NCBI GenBank assembly: GCA_002344975.1 | Contig: DDUV01000081.1 | Span: 35,482-99,481, forward strand | Length of the DNA: 64,000 nt | Source: Saprospiraceae bacterium UBA2329 | GTDB lineage: Bacteria > Bacteroidota > Bacteroidia > Chitinophagales > Saprospiraceae | Reading direction: 5' to 3' | In this document: one piece after another, positions 40,940-49,925 of the stretch | Layout of the letters: every line of letters starts with the position of its first letter | How positions within the stretch are numbered: position 1 is the stretch's first letter | The notes under the pieces: generated by a model | Told to the model about the DNA's origin: nothing | What the model saw: the letters and a program-made list of their open reading frames with translations, nothing else | Databases searched by the model: none | Translations under genes and position numbers: made by a program

Positions 40940-42325
40940 TCATTCCCTGACGAACTCATACCTCCCTTCCGGCAAACGAAAATACCTCTTATTCAGCGTA
41001 CTGTCCGGTTTGGCGCCGAAATCGGAGAGCAGCCAGCCCGGCTCCTTGATTTCCTTTTCAAATTTTCCGAAATCGCTCCGAATGAGCAGCGTTTGTGCGG
41101 AATCGGGGTGCTGCATGGCCGAGAGCAGCAGCGTTTCATAAGGCGCCGACCAGGTGATGAACAGGCTGTCGCGCAGGGCGGGCGTTTCGCGCACTAAATA
41201 GCGACTGCTGCCGGTGTTTTGGCGGCCTTCGGCAAGGATGCTTTCCAAGCGCTCCAATCGCTGTGTCCAGGGCTTATGGTGCAGCCCGATGGCGGCGATG
41301 CGCAAGATTAAAAACAGCGCAAAACCCGCTGTGAGCCAGTGTTTTGGGCGGATGGTTGGTGCTATATCGTACCAAAAGGGCAGGGCAGCGTACAGCGTGA
41401 GGGGCAGGTAATTGACCTCGGCGTAAAACCGGTACGGGTGCTCCGGCGAGGCAATGTGCAACAGCATCAGGTGGCCGAGGCCAAACAGCCACATCAGCAA
41501 CAGCGGTTTCCATTGTCGGCGATGGAGGTAAAACCCGCTGACAGCCAGCCACAACAATGGTAAAAAATACCAATGCGCCAGGCACCACTGCGCAAACTGC
41601 CCGTGCGAGGCCATGCTGAAATAGTCGGGAAACAGGGCGGCGAGATTTTCTTTAAAAATGCGGAATTTATCGTCGTCGTACCAGTTGCCTGAGAATAATG
41701 ATTTGAAAACCAGCACGCTGGCCATGTATCCGCCCAATGCGAGATAGCGCCCGTTGCGCACCTCGGCCTGACGGAGCAGGAAGAAGGCCCACAGAAAATA
41801 AAACGGTATAAATATCAGCGGGTGATACCAGGCCAGCACCGGCACGGCGATGAGCGCAACCAATATGGCGCTGATGCTTTTGAAACGCAGGTCTCGTTGC
41901 GCGAAAGCGAAATACAAGAGCAAAAACGCCAGCCCCTGCTGCTGCTCTGAAGAGGGCCAGTAAAAGGCGTCAAATACCATGAGGGTGAACAGCGTGACCA
42001 AGGACAGGCCCAATTCCTCCTGCTTACACACGCGTACCATGAGCGCATACACGCCCAAAAACAGGAGCGGAAACGAGATGGAATAAAGTAAAGAAACCGC
42101 CTGAAGCGGCAGCCCCATTTTGATGGCCAACAGCGGTAATGCCTGCACCAACACAACGCCGAAGCGATTGACCATGATCTGGAAATCGCCCTCGGTGCTC
42201 ATCAACACCGTCTGAAATGCCATGTCGGTAAAGAGCGCCCGCTCGCGGAAAAAGACGGCAGCCAGCGCCAGCAGAGCCAGCAAGGCGAGCCATCCCAAGC
42301 GGCGGAGTGATAGAAATGAGGACAT
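40940..42325 (-). CDS. Polytopic membrane protein, possible GT-C-type glycosyltransferase
   Basis: About 461 residues with some ten or eleven membrane segments spread from residue 10 to 375, followed by a soluble C-terminal tail of about 80 residues. The layout (short acidic loop after the first helix, HP-containing loop WYHPLIF, long hydrophobic array, soluble tail) resembles GT-C fold membrane glycosyltransferases, but I cannot identify a catalytic Asp motif with confidence. The frame has two consecutive Met codons at 42328 and 42325. It starts about 20 nt after the rocD stop, so it is likely transcribed with rocD. Confidence 0.6.
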   Translation of the reverse strand: MSSFLSLRRLGWLALLALLALAAVFFRERALFTDMAFQTVLMSTEGDFQIMVNRFGVVLVQALPLLAIKMGLPLQAVSLLYSISFPLLFLGVYALMVRVCKQEELGLSLVTLFTLMVFDAFYWPSSEQQQGLAFLLLYFAFAQRDLRFKSISAILVALIAVPVLAWYHPLIFIPFYFLWAFFLLRQAEVRNGRYLALGGYMASVLVFKSLFSGNWYDDDKFRIFKENLAALFPDYFSMASHGQFAQWCLAHWYFLPLLWLAVSGFYLHRRQWKPLLLMWLFGLGHLMLLHIASPEHPYRFYAEVNYLPLTLYAALPFWYDIAPTIRPKHWLTAGFALFLILRIAAIGLHHKPWTQRLERLESILAEGRQNTGSSRYLVRETPALRDSLFITWSAPYETLLLSAMQHPDSAQTLLIRSDFGKFEKEIKEPGWLLSDFGAKPDSTLNKRYFRLPEGRYEFVRE

Positions 42326-42348
42326 CATAGGCAGTTAGGGGCGATATT

Positions 42349-43599
42349 TCATTCCGGCACCTGGTAGTGCAAAATGGTTTGCTCGATGATGTCGCAGCAC
42401 TCGTGCATTTGATCTTCGGTCATGACCAGCGGCGGCGCAAATCGGATGATATTGCCGTGTGTGGGTTTGGCCAGCAGGCCGTTTTCAGCCATTTGCATAC
42501 AAATATCCCAGGCCGTATGGCCGTCTTCATCGTCGGCGATGATGATGGCATTGAGGAGGCCCTTACCACGCACGCCTGTGACCAATTCGGTGCGACGCAT
42601 GAGGTTGTCGCTGAGGCGTTGGCGGAAAATTTGTCCGAGGTATTCGGCATTTTCGGCCAATTGTTCATCTTTCACTACTTCTAACGAGGCCATAGCTACC
42701 GCGCAGGCGAGGGGATTGCCGCCAAACGTGCTGCCGTGTTCGCCGGGCTTGATGGTAAGCATGATTTCGTTGCGCGCCAATGCTGCCGAAACCGGGAAAA
42801 CGCCGCCGCCCAAGGCTTTGCCCAATACCAGAATATCGGGGCGGAAACCATCGTGATCGCAGGCCAGCAGCTTGCCGGTGCGCCCGATGCCCGTTTGCAC
42901 TTCATCGGCGATGAGGAGGACGTTGTTGTTGCGGCATAGTTCGTACGCTTTGCGCATGTAACCCTCGTCGGGTACCACCACGCCGGCCTCGCCCTGTATG
43001 GGTTCTACCATGAAAGCAGCCACGTTGGGGTCTTGCAGGGCTTCTTCCAATGCGGCGAGATCGTTGTAGGGAATGATGACGTAGCCGGGCATGTACGGGC
43101 CGAAGTCTTTGGTGCTTTTGGGGTCGGTGCTGGAGGAAATGGCAGCCAGTGTGCGGCCCCAGAAGTTATTGGCTGCAAAGATGATTTTGGCCTGATTGAC
43201 GGGTACGCCTTTCACGAGGTAGGCCCACTTGCGGGCCAATTTCACCGCCGTTTCGCCGCCTTCCACGCCGGTATTGGCGGGTAGTACGCGGTCGTAGCCG
43301 AAATATTCGGTGATGTATTGTTCAAAACGGCCCAGCATATCGTTGTAAAATGCCCTCGAAGTGAGGGTGAGTTTTTGAGCCTGTTCGGTGAGGGCCGAGA
43401 TGATGCGAGGGTGGCAATGCCCCTGATTGACAGCGGAATAGGCAGAAAGGAAGTCGTAGTATTGCTTGCCTTCGGTATCCCAGACGTGAACGCCTTGTCC
43501 GCGCGAAAGAACTACCGGCAGGGGGTGGTAATTGTGTGCGCCGTAGCGATCTTCCAGCGCCATCAAATCCTGCGAACTGAATATGGTGTCTTGCAGCAT
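42349..43599 (-). CDS. rocD: Ornithine aminotransferase (ornithine-oxo-acid transaminase)
   Basis: Transfers the delta-amino group of ornithine to 2-oxoglutarate, giving glutamate semialdehyde, in arginine/ornithine catabolism and proline synthesis. 416 residues. The family opening YGAHNYHPLPVVLSRGQG, the TGVEGGETAVKLARKW cofactor loop, Asp232 in ADEVQTGIGRTG and Lys261 in LGKALGGG are all present; the NYHPLPVV and SAYSAVNQGHCHP blocks distinguish OAT from ArgD. Start ATG at 43599; a TTG at 43626 is upstream. The entire 346-nt region upstream is an inverted copy of the region upstream of kbl. Confidence 0.95.
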   Translation of the reverse strand: MLQDTIFSSQDLMALEDRYGAHNYHPLPVVLSRGQGVHVWDTEGKQYYDFLSAYSAVNQGHCHPRIISALTEQAQKLTLTSRAFYNDMLGRFEQYITEYFGYDRVLPANTGVEGGETAVKLARKWAYLVKGVPVNQAKIIFAANNFWGRTLAAISSSTDPKSTKDFGPYMPGYVIIPYNDLAALEEALQDPNVAAFMVEPIQGEAGVVVPDEGYMRKAYELCRNNNVLLIADEVQTGIGRTGKLLACDHDGFRPDILVLGKALGGGVFPVSAALARNEIMLTIKPGEHGSTFGGNPLACAVAMASLEVVKDEQLAENAEYLGQIFRQRLSDNLMRRTELVTGVRGKGLLNAIIIADDEDGHTAWDICMQMAENGLLAKPTHGNIIRFAPPLVMTEDQMHECCDIIEQTILHYQVPE

Positions 43600-43664
43600 G
43601 TCGTTTGGTTTTATTTTCGGTGGCAAAGGTCGGAAGAAATGTTGGAAAGGGGAAGGGGTTTATC

Positions 43665-43706
43665 GGTTCTGATTTCGGATTTCCGATTTCGGATTTCCGA
43701 TTCCTG
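43665..43706. repeat. Heptamer array upstream of rocD, 6 units
   Basis: Exactly six 7-nt units of the type GATTTCN (seen as ATTTCGG and ATTTCCG). The corresponding segment of the inverted copy at 59866-59928 has nine units; no other length change is needed there. Confidence 0.75.
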
Positions 43707-43771
43707 ATTTTTTGATTTCTGATTGGCAAACCGCCTACCGAAAACCAGTTTCGAGTTTCAGGTTTCGGGAG

Positions 43772-43822
43772 TAGTGAAGGGGTGACTCAGCAAGTTTCAG
43801 CGGGGTAGTCACCCCTTCACTA
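43772..43822. repeat. REP-like palindrome, copy 1
   Basis: TAGTGAAGGGGTGACT (43772-43787), 19-nt loop, and its perfect reverse complement (43807-43822). Sister copies are at 47216-47267 and 59751-59801. Confidence 0.85.
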
Positions 43823-43933
43823 AGCCGGAGAAGCAAAAACAAGGCTCGGTTTTCGACGCTGAAAGACGCAGGTTTTATGGTTGTTATGTTCCTCTCCGAG
43901 CAGCGGAAATCTTATAAATCATAAAGATCAGCG

Positions 43934-44533
43934 TCAAAAAACAGGCGCGCTTCGGGTTACAAGAACCCCGGCCTGTTGCATTTCGGCGATGGCCTGTTCG
44001 GAATCTCCGGGATGGAGTTCCAAAAAGCCGCAGCCTTGCAGGAGTACCGTTGTGGCAAAGCCCCGTTGCATCGCGTTGAGGGCTGTGTGCCGGACGCTGT
44101 ACTCCAAGAGTGTGCCGACGAGGTACAATTGCTGAACACCGGCAGCGTGCAGCCATGACTCCAGCGTCGGATTTTCAAATCCGCTGTAGCCGGTCGCGTC
44201 AGGGTGGAGGCCCTTGGCAAAAGTGCGCTCTATCTTTTCGTGATGTAATCCTGCGGCCCAGTCTGCGCCGAAACTGCCGGCCACACTGTGCATGGGCCAG
44301 AGGAGGCGCTCGCCGGCGTCTGTGTTCATGGTTTGCCAAGGGCGGCGCCACAGGTGATTGGCTGCGAAGGAGTTGTGATCGGCGGGGTGTTCGTCGCAGA
44401 GGGCGATGACGTGATCGAAGCGGGGCATGAGGTCGTTGACAATCTGCACGAGTGCTGTGTCGGCGTTTTTTGCCTCTATGGTGCCGAAGGGGAAAAAATC
44501 ATTCTGAAAATCAATGAGTAAGAGTGCGGTCAT
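43934..44533 (-). CDS. Nicotinamidase/isochorismatase-family protein with Cys-to-Ser active site
   Basis: A 199-residue protein that otherwise looks like nicotinamidase PncA: LLIDFQNDFFP with catalytic Asp8, the metal-binding Asp47, His49 and His53 (CDEHPADH), His60, and Lys107 in AKGLHP. The nucleophilic Cys, which in PncA sits in the motif [ED]YC[VI], is Ser146 here (LLEYSVRHTAL). A serine could make it inactive toward nicotinamide or shift it to another hydrolysis reaction, as seen in some isochorismatase-like proteins. I therefore do not assign pncA firmly. Its last codons lie within the long inverted repeat. Confidence 0.78.
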   Translation of the reverse strand: MTALLLIDFQNDFFPFGTIEAKNADTALVQIVNDLMPRFDHVIALCDEHPADHNSFAANHLWRRPWQTMNTDAGERLLWPMHSVAGSFGADWAAGLHHEKIERTFAKGLHPDATGYSGFENPTLESWLHAAGVQQLYLVGTLLEYSVRHTALNAMQRGFATTVLLQGCGFLELHPGDSEQAIAEMQQAGVLVTRSAPVF

Positions 44534-44534
44534 G

Positions 44535-44790
44535 AGAAATTTCGGATTTCGGATTTTCTGATAGCAACAGGTTAATTTCTGATTTCGGATTTTGCTGGTA
44601 GGAACGGGTTGATTTCGGGTTTAAGGTTTCGGGTAGAAACGGCTGCTGGCTGCTGGCCACAAGCTGCTGGCTACAAGCTGCAAGCCAAGCTTAGCACCGC
44701 CTACCGCCTACTGCCGACCGCCCACGGGTTCCAGATTCAAGGTTTCGGGTTGTTCACTCCTCACCCACTCACCCCTGAATTGCGGCAGGG
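44535..44790. repeat. Composite heptamer array upstream of the pncA-like gene
   Basis: The largest array in the window. In order it has TTTCGGA-type units, a GGTTTCG/GGTTTAA stretch, GCTGCTG/GCTACAA/GCTGCAA units, CCGCCTA/CTGCCGA units, then GGTTTCG/GATTCAA units and a CACTCCT/CACCCAC stretch. Nearly all are in a 7-nt period. It brings together, in one place, unit types found singly at 15.9, 24.7, 27.5, 32.1 and 43.7 kb. Confidence 0.7.
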
Positions 44791-44835
44791 ACAGGAGCGA
44801 TACCGACCTTAGGAGGTAAAGCGGATGGCCCGGCG

Positions 44836-44904
44836 CCCGCAGCAGGATGAGAGCTGTTAGCTTTTGCAGGTTATTGCGTTGCTTAAAGCTAACAGCTCTG
44901 CGGG
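44836..44904. repeat. Perfect 15-bp inverted repeat, long hairpin
   Basis: AGAGCTGTTAGCTTT (44850-44864) and its exact reverse complement (44885-44899), 20-nt loop; outside this CCCGCA (44836-44841) can pair with TGCGGG (44899-44904) across a bulge. It lies about 120 nt upstream of aroA. No T-run follows, so a terminator role is not evident. Confidence 0.7.
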
Positions 44905-44975
44905 TAGAGCGGGCGGCCGCCCAAAAACTTGTCCCCAACAGCGCAAAGATACTCAGGGAACGAATGGGCGCAATT

Positions 44976-45010
44976 TTGAGGAGGGGAATTTTGAAAAACA
45001 AGTACTTTTG
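44976..45010 (+). promoter_or_regulatory. Promoter of aroA
   Basis: Perfect TACTTTTG at 45003-45010, with a TTG at 44976-44978 at 24-nt spacing. The start codon candidates at 45023 and 45035 follow within 25 nt. Confidence 0.5.
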
Positions 45011-45034
45011 GGCCAGACAGAAATGCGCACGACC

Positions 45035-46300
45035 ATGATACTGAAAATACAAAGACCTCATGCCCCGCTGAAGGGACATATACGCCTCAGCGGCTCGAAA
45101 AGCATCAGCAACCGGGTGCTGGCTATCCGGGAATTGTGTGGTGAATCATTTGATATACAGGGACTTGCAGAGGCCAATGACACGCATTTGATGCAGAGCC
45201 TGCTGGCTTCGGGCGAGGAAGTTTTAGATGCCGGACCTGCCGGAACGACCTTCCGGTTCCTCACGGCGCTGCTCTCTCTGCGAGCGGGTACGCAGGTGTT
45301 GACCGGCTCGGAACGCATGAAGCAGCGCCCCGTGGGCGTATTGGTGGAAGCCCTGCGAACCTTGGGCGCCGACATCGAATATTTGGAAAAGGAGGGCTAC
45401 CCTCCCTTGCGCATCGGGCCGCCCGTGAACATGGGGCGAACGGTCGAACTGAGTATCTCGGCGGGCACCAGCAGCCAGTATATTTCGGCATTGCTGCTCA
45501 TAGCGCCGGCGCTGCCGCAGGGCTTGGTACTCCATTTGGAGGGCGCCATCGTGTCGAGGCCGTACATAGAAATGACGCTGCGCCTGATGCAGTATTTTGG
45601 GGTGGAGCACACTTGGGAGGGGCAGACCATCCGGGTGGCGGCGCAGCGGTATGCGGCCCGTCCGTTTCGGGTGGAGGCCGATTGGTCGGCGGCGTCGTAC
45701 TACTATGCTATGGCTGCGCTGGCTCCGGAGGCCGATCTGACGCTGGAGGGCTTGTTTGCCGATAGTTTGCAGGGCGATGCTGTGCTGACGGACATGATGC
45801 GGCATTTTGGGGTGCAGACTACCTTTTTGGAAAATGCAGTTCATCTGAAAAAAGAGGCCGGGGCAGTTGCGTCGCCTGTTTTTGAGTGGGATTTTATACA
45901 ATGCCCCGATCTGGCCCAAACGCTGGCGGTGGTATGCGGCGGATTGGGTGTTCACGGCGTGTTCAGCGGGCTGGAAACCTTGCGCATCAAGGAGACCGAC
46001 CGCATAGCTGCACTGAAAACCGAATTGGGTAAAACCGGCGTGCTGCTGCACGAATTGCCCCGGCGCATGGCCAAGCGCTCCGACAAGCAGTTTTATCTGG
46101 TGGAGGGCCAATGCGCGTTTGCAGAGATGCCCGTTTTCGACACTTATGAAGATCACCGCATGGCAATGGCATTTGCGCCGTTGGGCATATTGTCCCCGGT
46201 AGCCGTGCGAGAGCCGGGCGTGGTGAACAAATCGTACCCGGCTTTTTGGGAAGATATTACGACGCTGGGCTTTGATTGTCAATCCCTTACCAACACATAG
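45035..46300 (+). CDS. aroA: 3-phosphoshikimate 1-carboxyvinyltransferase (EPSP synthase)
   Basis: Joins phosphoenolpyruvate to shikimate 3-phosphate in aromatic amino acid synthesis. 421 residues from the ATG at 45035; an ATG at 45023 adds four residues. Recognisable blocks are LSGSKSISNRVLAI at the N-terminus, DAGPAGTTFRFLTALL (where many enzymes have NAGTAMRPL), SERMKQRPVGVLVEAL, ISAGTSSQYISALLL, RIKETDRIAALKTEL and DTYEDHRMAMAFA. The GPAGTTFRF variant of the PEP loop is normal for Bacteroidota. Its last 22 nt overlap the convergent papain-like gene. Confidence 0.93.
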   Translation: MILKIQRPHAPLKGHIRLSGSKSISNRVLAIRELCGESFDIQGLAEANDTHLMQSLLASGEEVLDAGPAGTTFRFLTALLSLRAGTQVLTGSERMKQRPVGVLVEALRTLGADIEYLEKEGYPPLRIGPPVNMGRTVELSISAGTSSQYISALLLIAPALPQGLVLHLEGAIVSRPYIEMTLRLMQYFGVEHTWEGQTIRVAAQRYAARPFRVEADWSAASYYYAMAALAPEADLTLEGLFADSLQGDAVLTDMMRHFGVQTTFLENAVHLKKEAGAVASPVFEWDFIQCPDLAQTLAVVCGGLGVHGVFSGLETLRIKETDRIAALKTELGKTGVLLHELPRRMAKRSDKQFYLVEGQCAFAEMPVFDTYEDHRMAMAFAPLGILSPVAVREPGVVNKSYPAFWEDITTLGFDCQSLTNT

Positions 46301-47058
46301 CCATTGAGAGCGGCGCGGTCGAAGTCGTCGAAACGGATGAGCGCGTAGCCGTTTTGGCCCCAATCGTAGCCCCGGCAGGTTTGTACCTCAAATGCGCCGG
46401 CGGCCTCGTCGAAGCCAACGACCAATACCGTGTGTATTTGGCTGCCGTTGCCGGGAGAGAGGAAGGCTTCGCCGGAAAATTGGCGGAAGGCCTCGTCGGT
46501 TTTCAGTTCAACGAGTACGGGGTGGCCGCGCACGAGGGCTTTTTTGGTTTCAAAAACACGTTGGCGCGCCGGAGACAAGTCTCTGAAAACGTGCAGGAAA
46601 TTGGAAATGCGGAAGTTGGGTACCGAAAAGGCCACTTCGGGTACGGAGGGTGCGTCGTAGGGAACAACGGCTGCATTGACGGTGCCGCGTTCGATGAGAA
46701 AAACGAGGGCATCGCGGAGGCTTGCGGATTTGCCGAGGCTGAGGCCGATGAAATCCGGGCTGAGATTGAGCTTGAAGTTTTGGTCGCGATTGATGTAATA
46801 TTCGAGGCAGGCCGCCGCCATGTAGGTGGCCTCCGAGCCGCGCTCGCCCAATTTCCTCACCGGCATCAGGTAGGGTTTGACGCTCTGTTGGCGCAGCATA
46901 TCGCGGGCCGAGCCGCCAAAACCGCTGAGATCGGGCATGAGCATTTCAAATTTGGAGGCATCCTGAATGCCGTAGGGAGAGCGCGTGTTCAGCTCGTTTT
47001 GAGCGCCGGCAAAAAAGGAAATCAGACAGCAAAAAAGGAGAACGGGAAAGTATTTCAT
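46279..47058 (-). CDS. Secreted papain-fold (C1-like) protein, probably inactive
   Basis: A 259-residue exported protein with signal peptide ending FFAGAQ. The C-terminal part, IHTVLVVGFDEAAGAFEVQT at 208-227 followed by CRGYDWGQNGYALIRFDDF, matches the His and [ND]xWG region of C1A cysteine proteases (His209, WG at 233-234). At the N-terminal helix, where papain has CWAF, this protein reads GSEATYMAAACLEYY, without Cys at the expected place, so the nucleophile appears lost; Cys84, four residues downstream, is a less likely substitute. A role as a binding or inhibitor-like protein is possible. It converges on aroA. Confidence 0.65.
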   Translation of the reverse strand: MKYFPVLLFCCLISFFAGAQNELNTRSPYGIQDASKFEMLMPDLSGFGGSARDMLRQQSVKPYLMPVRKLGERGSEATYMAAACLEYYINRDQNFKLNLSPDFIGLSLGKSASLRDALVFLIERGTVNAAVVPYDAPSVPEVAFSVPNFRISNFLHVFRDLSPARQRVFETKKALVRGHPVLVELKTDEAFRQFSGEAFLSPGNGSQIHTVLVVGFDEAAGAFEVQTCRGYDWGQNGYALIRFDDFDRAALNGYVLVRD

Positions 47059-47215
47059 GACTCATCAGCATTGGTGCAAGTGCCAAACGAAGCGGCGGGC
47101 GGTTTTCGTCTTGAAAATGTGAGCGGAATGATGAAAATTTGCATCCTGTAAAATCCTTGCCGAAATGACGAACGAAAAGGCCGTGCGGCGGTTTGAAAAC
47201 GTACTTTTATGCGCT

Positions 47216-47267
47216 TAGTGAAGGGGTGACTACGGGGTTGTGTCCTGGCGGAGTCACCCCTTCACTA
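47216..47267. repeat. REP-like palindrome, copy 2
   Basis: TAGTGAAGGGGTGACT (47216-47231), 20-nt loop, perfect reverse complement (47252-47267). This copy lies outside the rocD/kbl duplicated module, about 50 nt upstream of the amylase start, with an unrelated loop. Confidence 0.85.
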
Positions 47268-47320
47268 CGCTGCCGAAACGAGCGTACTTTTTATCCGAAC
47301 ACTCATTAACCAAACGAATC

Positions 47321-49873
47321 ATGTATCGCTATTTACTTATTCTGATGTTGGGGGCGCTGCCGGTGTTGGCGTCGGCGCAGGATTTCATGATGCAAGGCTG
47401 GTATTGGGATTATCCCAAGCCGGGATGCAACAGCTACACAGGCCCGTCATTGGCTGCTGAAATGGCCGCCAGGGCTGCCGCTCAAAAGAATGCGGGTTTC
47501 ACCATGATGTGGCTTCCGCCGATGACCAAGGCGAGTTTCGGCAATTGCAGCAATGGCTATGATCCCAAAGACATTTACGATTACGGGCAGTATTCTGGCG
47601 CTACCGGATTGGGCGCCAAAGCGGAAATTCAAAACTGGCTTTCCGCACTGTCGTCCAACAACATCCTGCCCGTAGCCGATGTGGTGTATAATCACCGCGA
47701 CGGCGGCGATTGGGAAGACAACCCGGCAGTGAGGAATTACATCGGCATTCCGCCATCGGGGCCTTGGCCGGGTTGTGGCAGCGCTACTCCTTATCCTGTC
47801 AACGGAAAGCTGCGATATCGCCTGCCGCTGGGTGGAAGCAGCGGCAATGGAGCGGGGGATTATTACTTCAAATTCAGTTCTGCTTCGGGCAATGCCGGAT
47901 TCAATGGCAGGCCGTATAAATTATATTTCCGCACACAGAATACTACTTTTGTCAATGATCCTATTAATGAATCGGAACCCAATGGCGGCAGCGACTGTGG
48001 ACAACCCAACAAGCAAATATTTCTGGGGAAGGATATCTTCGCTGTGCAAGAAGTAGGCGGGGGCTGCAATACAGATGCGTTTTACTTGAATCTTGGCGCG
48101 GGGGATTTCAACTCGGCAGGCGATAATATAGAGATATATATCGAAGAAGTAGGTGGTGGCGGATCGGGTATCGATCAGCGTATTTACAGCATTAAGCGGG
48201 GCCCAAATGCTAATGACCCTGAAATCATCCAAGACCTGGCCGTACAAACCCGCACCAATTTTTCCGGCCTGCCCAGCGGCAAAGGGGGGATGAACTATCT
48301 GAATTTCAAACCCAATGGGTCTCAGTTCACCTGCATGACCGGCGACGAGGAATACCCCTATTTCTTTTTCGATGTAGAGCAAACTCACCCAACTACAGGC
48401 ACCGCCTACCGGGACTGGAATAAGTTTCTTTGGGACAGCGTCGGTATTCGGGGCTATCGGATGGATGCCGTGAAGCATTTTCCGGCATGGTTTGTTGGCG
48501 CGCTGCTCAACGAAATGCACGCAGCAGGTATGAATCCGCCGATGGTAGTGGGTGAGCATTTTACCTCGTTTGCGCCCACGCTGAAAGGCTGGGTGGACGC
48601 GGTGTACAACAGTATGAATTCGGAGGCGCGAAATGCCATTGCAGTGCGGGCGTTCGACTTTGAGCTTCGGCAGGCGCTAAAAAATGCCTGTGACGATGGG
48701 CTGTACGACGTCAGAAATGTTTTCGATGCAGGTCTTGTAGCTGCGGGAGCAAGTGGGTTCAATTCGGTCACTTTCATCAACAACCACGATTACCGGACGC
48801 CAGGCGAGCACATCCTCAACCGCATGATGCTGGCCTATGCCTACATCCTTACCAATAACAAAGTGGGGCTGCCCTGCGTCTTTTACCCCGATTACTATGG
48901 TGTAGATATTTACGGTCCCTCCAATCCCATTGCTTCGCTTCAAACACAGATAGATCAATTGATGCAGGTGCATAAAAACTATATAGCCGGAGCCACTTTC
49001 GTTGACTATCTCAACCGTGAAGGTACGCCATACAACAGCGCTTATCTGCAATCCGGGCCTTATGATTTGTTGTTGTACCAAATTCAATACGGGCCTGTTC
49101 CCGGCAAGGATGTGATTGTGGCCATTAACTTTGAAAACCAGCCGCTTAGAGTGAATCACACCATCAATACTGCGAGGGCGCCGCTCGGCACGCAGTTCAA
49201 CCTGGCGGCCGGCACAGCCAATTATACCACACCAGTAGTTGAAAACAGCTCCAACGGCATTCCCAATTCTATCTATCTCGACCTACCGGCCTACTCTTAT
49301 GCTGTGTTTGTACAGGGGGCGCTCCTCCCCGTCACTCTCACCACTTTCGAGGCCACCGGCAAACAAAAATCCGTTCAACTCACCTGGGCCGCAGACACCG
49401 AAGACCAGTTTGCCGGCTACGAAGCGCAGCGCTCTTTGGACGGGCAGAGCTACCAGAAAATAGCCTGGGTGGACGCCAAAGGCACTGCCGGCGGCCCGGC
49501 CCGGTACGAACTGTATGACAACGAGCCTGCGTTCAATCAGCCCATGTACTATCGCCTTCGCATGGTGGACTTAGACGGCACGGCAGAGTTCTCGCCCATA
49601 CGAAGCGTCACATTGCAGCAAAAAGCGGAGGCGGTGTTGTTTCCCAATCCCTCCAAAGGGCAGTTTTTCATCAGATTTGAGGAGGCGGTACAGCCCGGCA
49701 CGCAATTGGAAATATTTGATGCGCTGGGGCGCAGCATGGCCCGAAGAATACTGGAAGAAGGCGCCCTGCTGGAGGAACTCAGTTTGGACGGAGCGGAGAA
49801 CGGCGTTTATAGAGTACGCGTTACCAAAGCCGGGCAGGTGGTTTTCAACGGGGTTTTGCACCACATCAGGTAG
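47321..49873 (+). CDS. Secreted alpha-amylase (GH13) with T9SS sorting domain
   Basis: An 850-residue exported glycoside hydrolase for starch or related alpha-1,4-glucans. A signal peptide ends VLASAQ; the catalytic barrel has the four conserved regions DVVYNH (120-125), GYRMDAVKH (nucleophile Asp382), VVGEH (acid/base Glu412) and FINNHD (Asp490). An insert of about 180 residues between regions I and II is larger than usual. After the C-terminal beta domain a Fibronectin-like segment and a type A T9SS domain (FPNPSKGQFF onward) send the enzyme to the cell surface or medium. I start at the ATG at 47321. No sus-like partner genes are adjacent, so this is a stand-alone enzyme. Confidence 0.92.
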   Translation: MYRYLLILMLGALPVLASAQDFMMQGWYWDYPKPGCNSYTGPSLAAEMAARAAAQKNAGFTMMWLPPMTKASFGNCSNGYDPKDIYDYGQYSGATGLGAKAEIQNWLSALSSNNILPVADVVYNHRDGGDWEDNPAVRNYIGIPPSGPWPGCGSATPYPVNGKLRYRLPLGGSSGNGAGDYYFKFSSASGNAGFNGRPYKLYFRTQNTTFVNDPINESEPNGGSDCGQPNKQIFLGKDIFAVQEVGGGCNTDAFYLNLGAGDFNSAGDNIEIYIEEVGGGGSGIDQRIYSIKRGPNANDPEIIQDLAVQTRTNFSGLPSGKGGMNYLNFKPNGSQFTCMTGDEEYPYFFFDVEQTHPTTGTAYRDWNKFLWDSVGIRGYRMDAVKHFPAWFVGALLNEMHAAGMNPPMVVGEHFTSFAPTLKGWVDAVYNSMNSEARNAIAVRAFDFELRQALKNACDDGLYDVRNVFDAGLVAAGASGFNSVTFINNHDYRTPGEHILNRMMLAYAYILTNNKVGLPCVFYPDYYGVDIYGPSNPIASLQTQIDQLMQVHKNYIAGATFVDYLNREGTPYNSAYLQSGPYDLLLYQIQYGPVPGKDVIVAINFENQPLRVNHTINTARAPLGTQFNLAAGTANYTTPVVENSSNGIPNSIYLDLPAYSYAVFVQGALLPVTLTTFEATGKQKSVQLTWAADTEDQFAGYEAQRSLDGQSYQKIAWVDAKGTAGGPARYELYDNEPAFNQPMYYRLRMVDLDGTAEFSPIRSVTLQQKAEAVLFPNPSKGQFFIRFEEAVQPGTQLEIFDALGRSMARRILEEGALLEELSLDGAENGVYRVRVTKAGQVVFNGVLHHIR

Positions 49874-49925
49874 GGGCTTGTCGGCAGGAAGACCAAGCCG
49901 GAACTTTACAATAAAATAATAAGTT

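Larger units (their letters stand above)
43600..43945 (-). repeat. Copy L of a long inverted duplication (upstream module of rocD)
   Basis: From the base before the rocD start codon to the last codons of pncA, this 346-nt stretch matches, in inverted orientation, the 370 nt immediately upstream of kbl (59626-59995) nearly base for base. Shared parts in order toward the gene are: TTGACGCTGATC, TGCGTCTTTCAGCGTCGAAAA, the 16-bp-arm palindrome, CCGAAACCTGAAACTCGA, GGTTTTCGGTAGGCGGTTTG, the GATTTCN heptamers, and CCAACATTTCTTCCGACC followed by TTTGC near the start codon. The GACCTTTG in the last part is one mismatch from a -7 element and is conserved in both copies, so it may be the promoter. Confidence 0.85.

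Noticed and set aside
44609..44812. 67-codon frame within the intergenic array at 44.6-44.8 kb
   Set aside because: It is the translation of heptamer repeats and has no protein-like composition.
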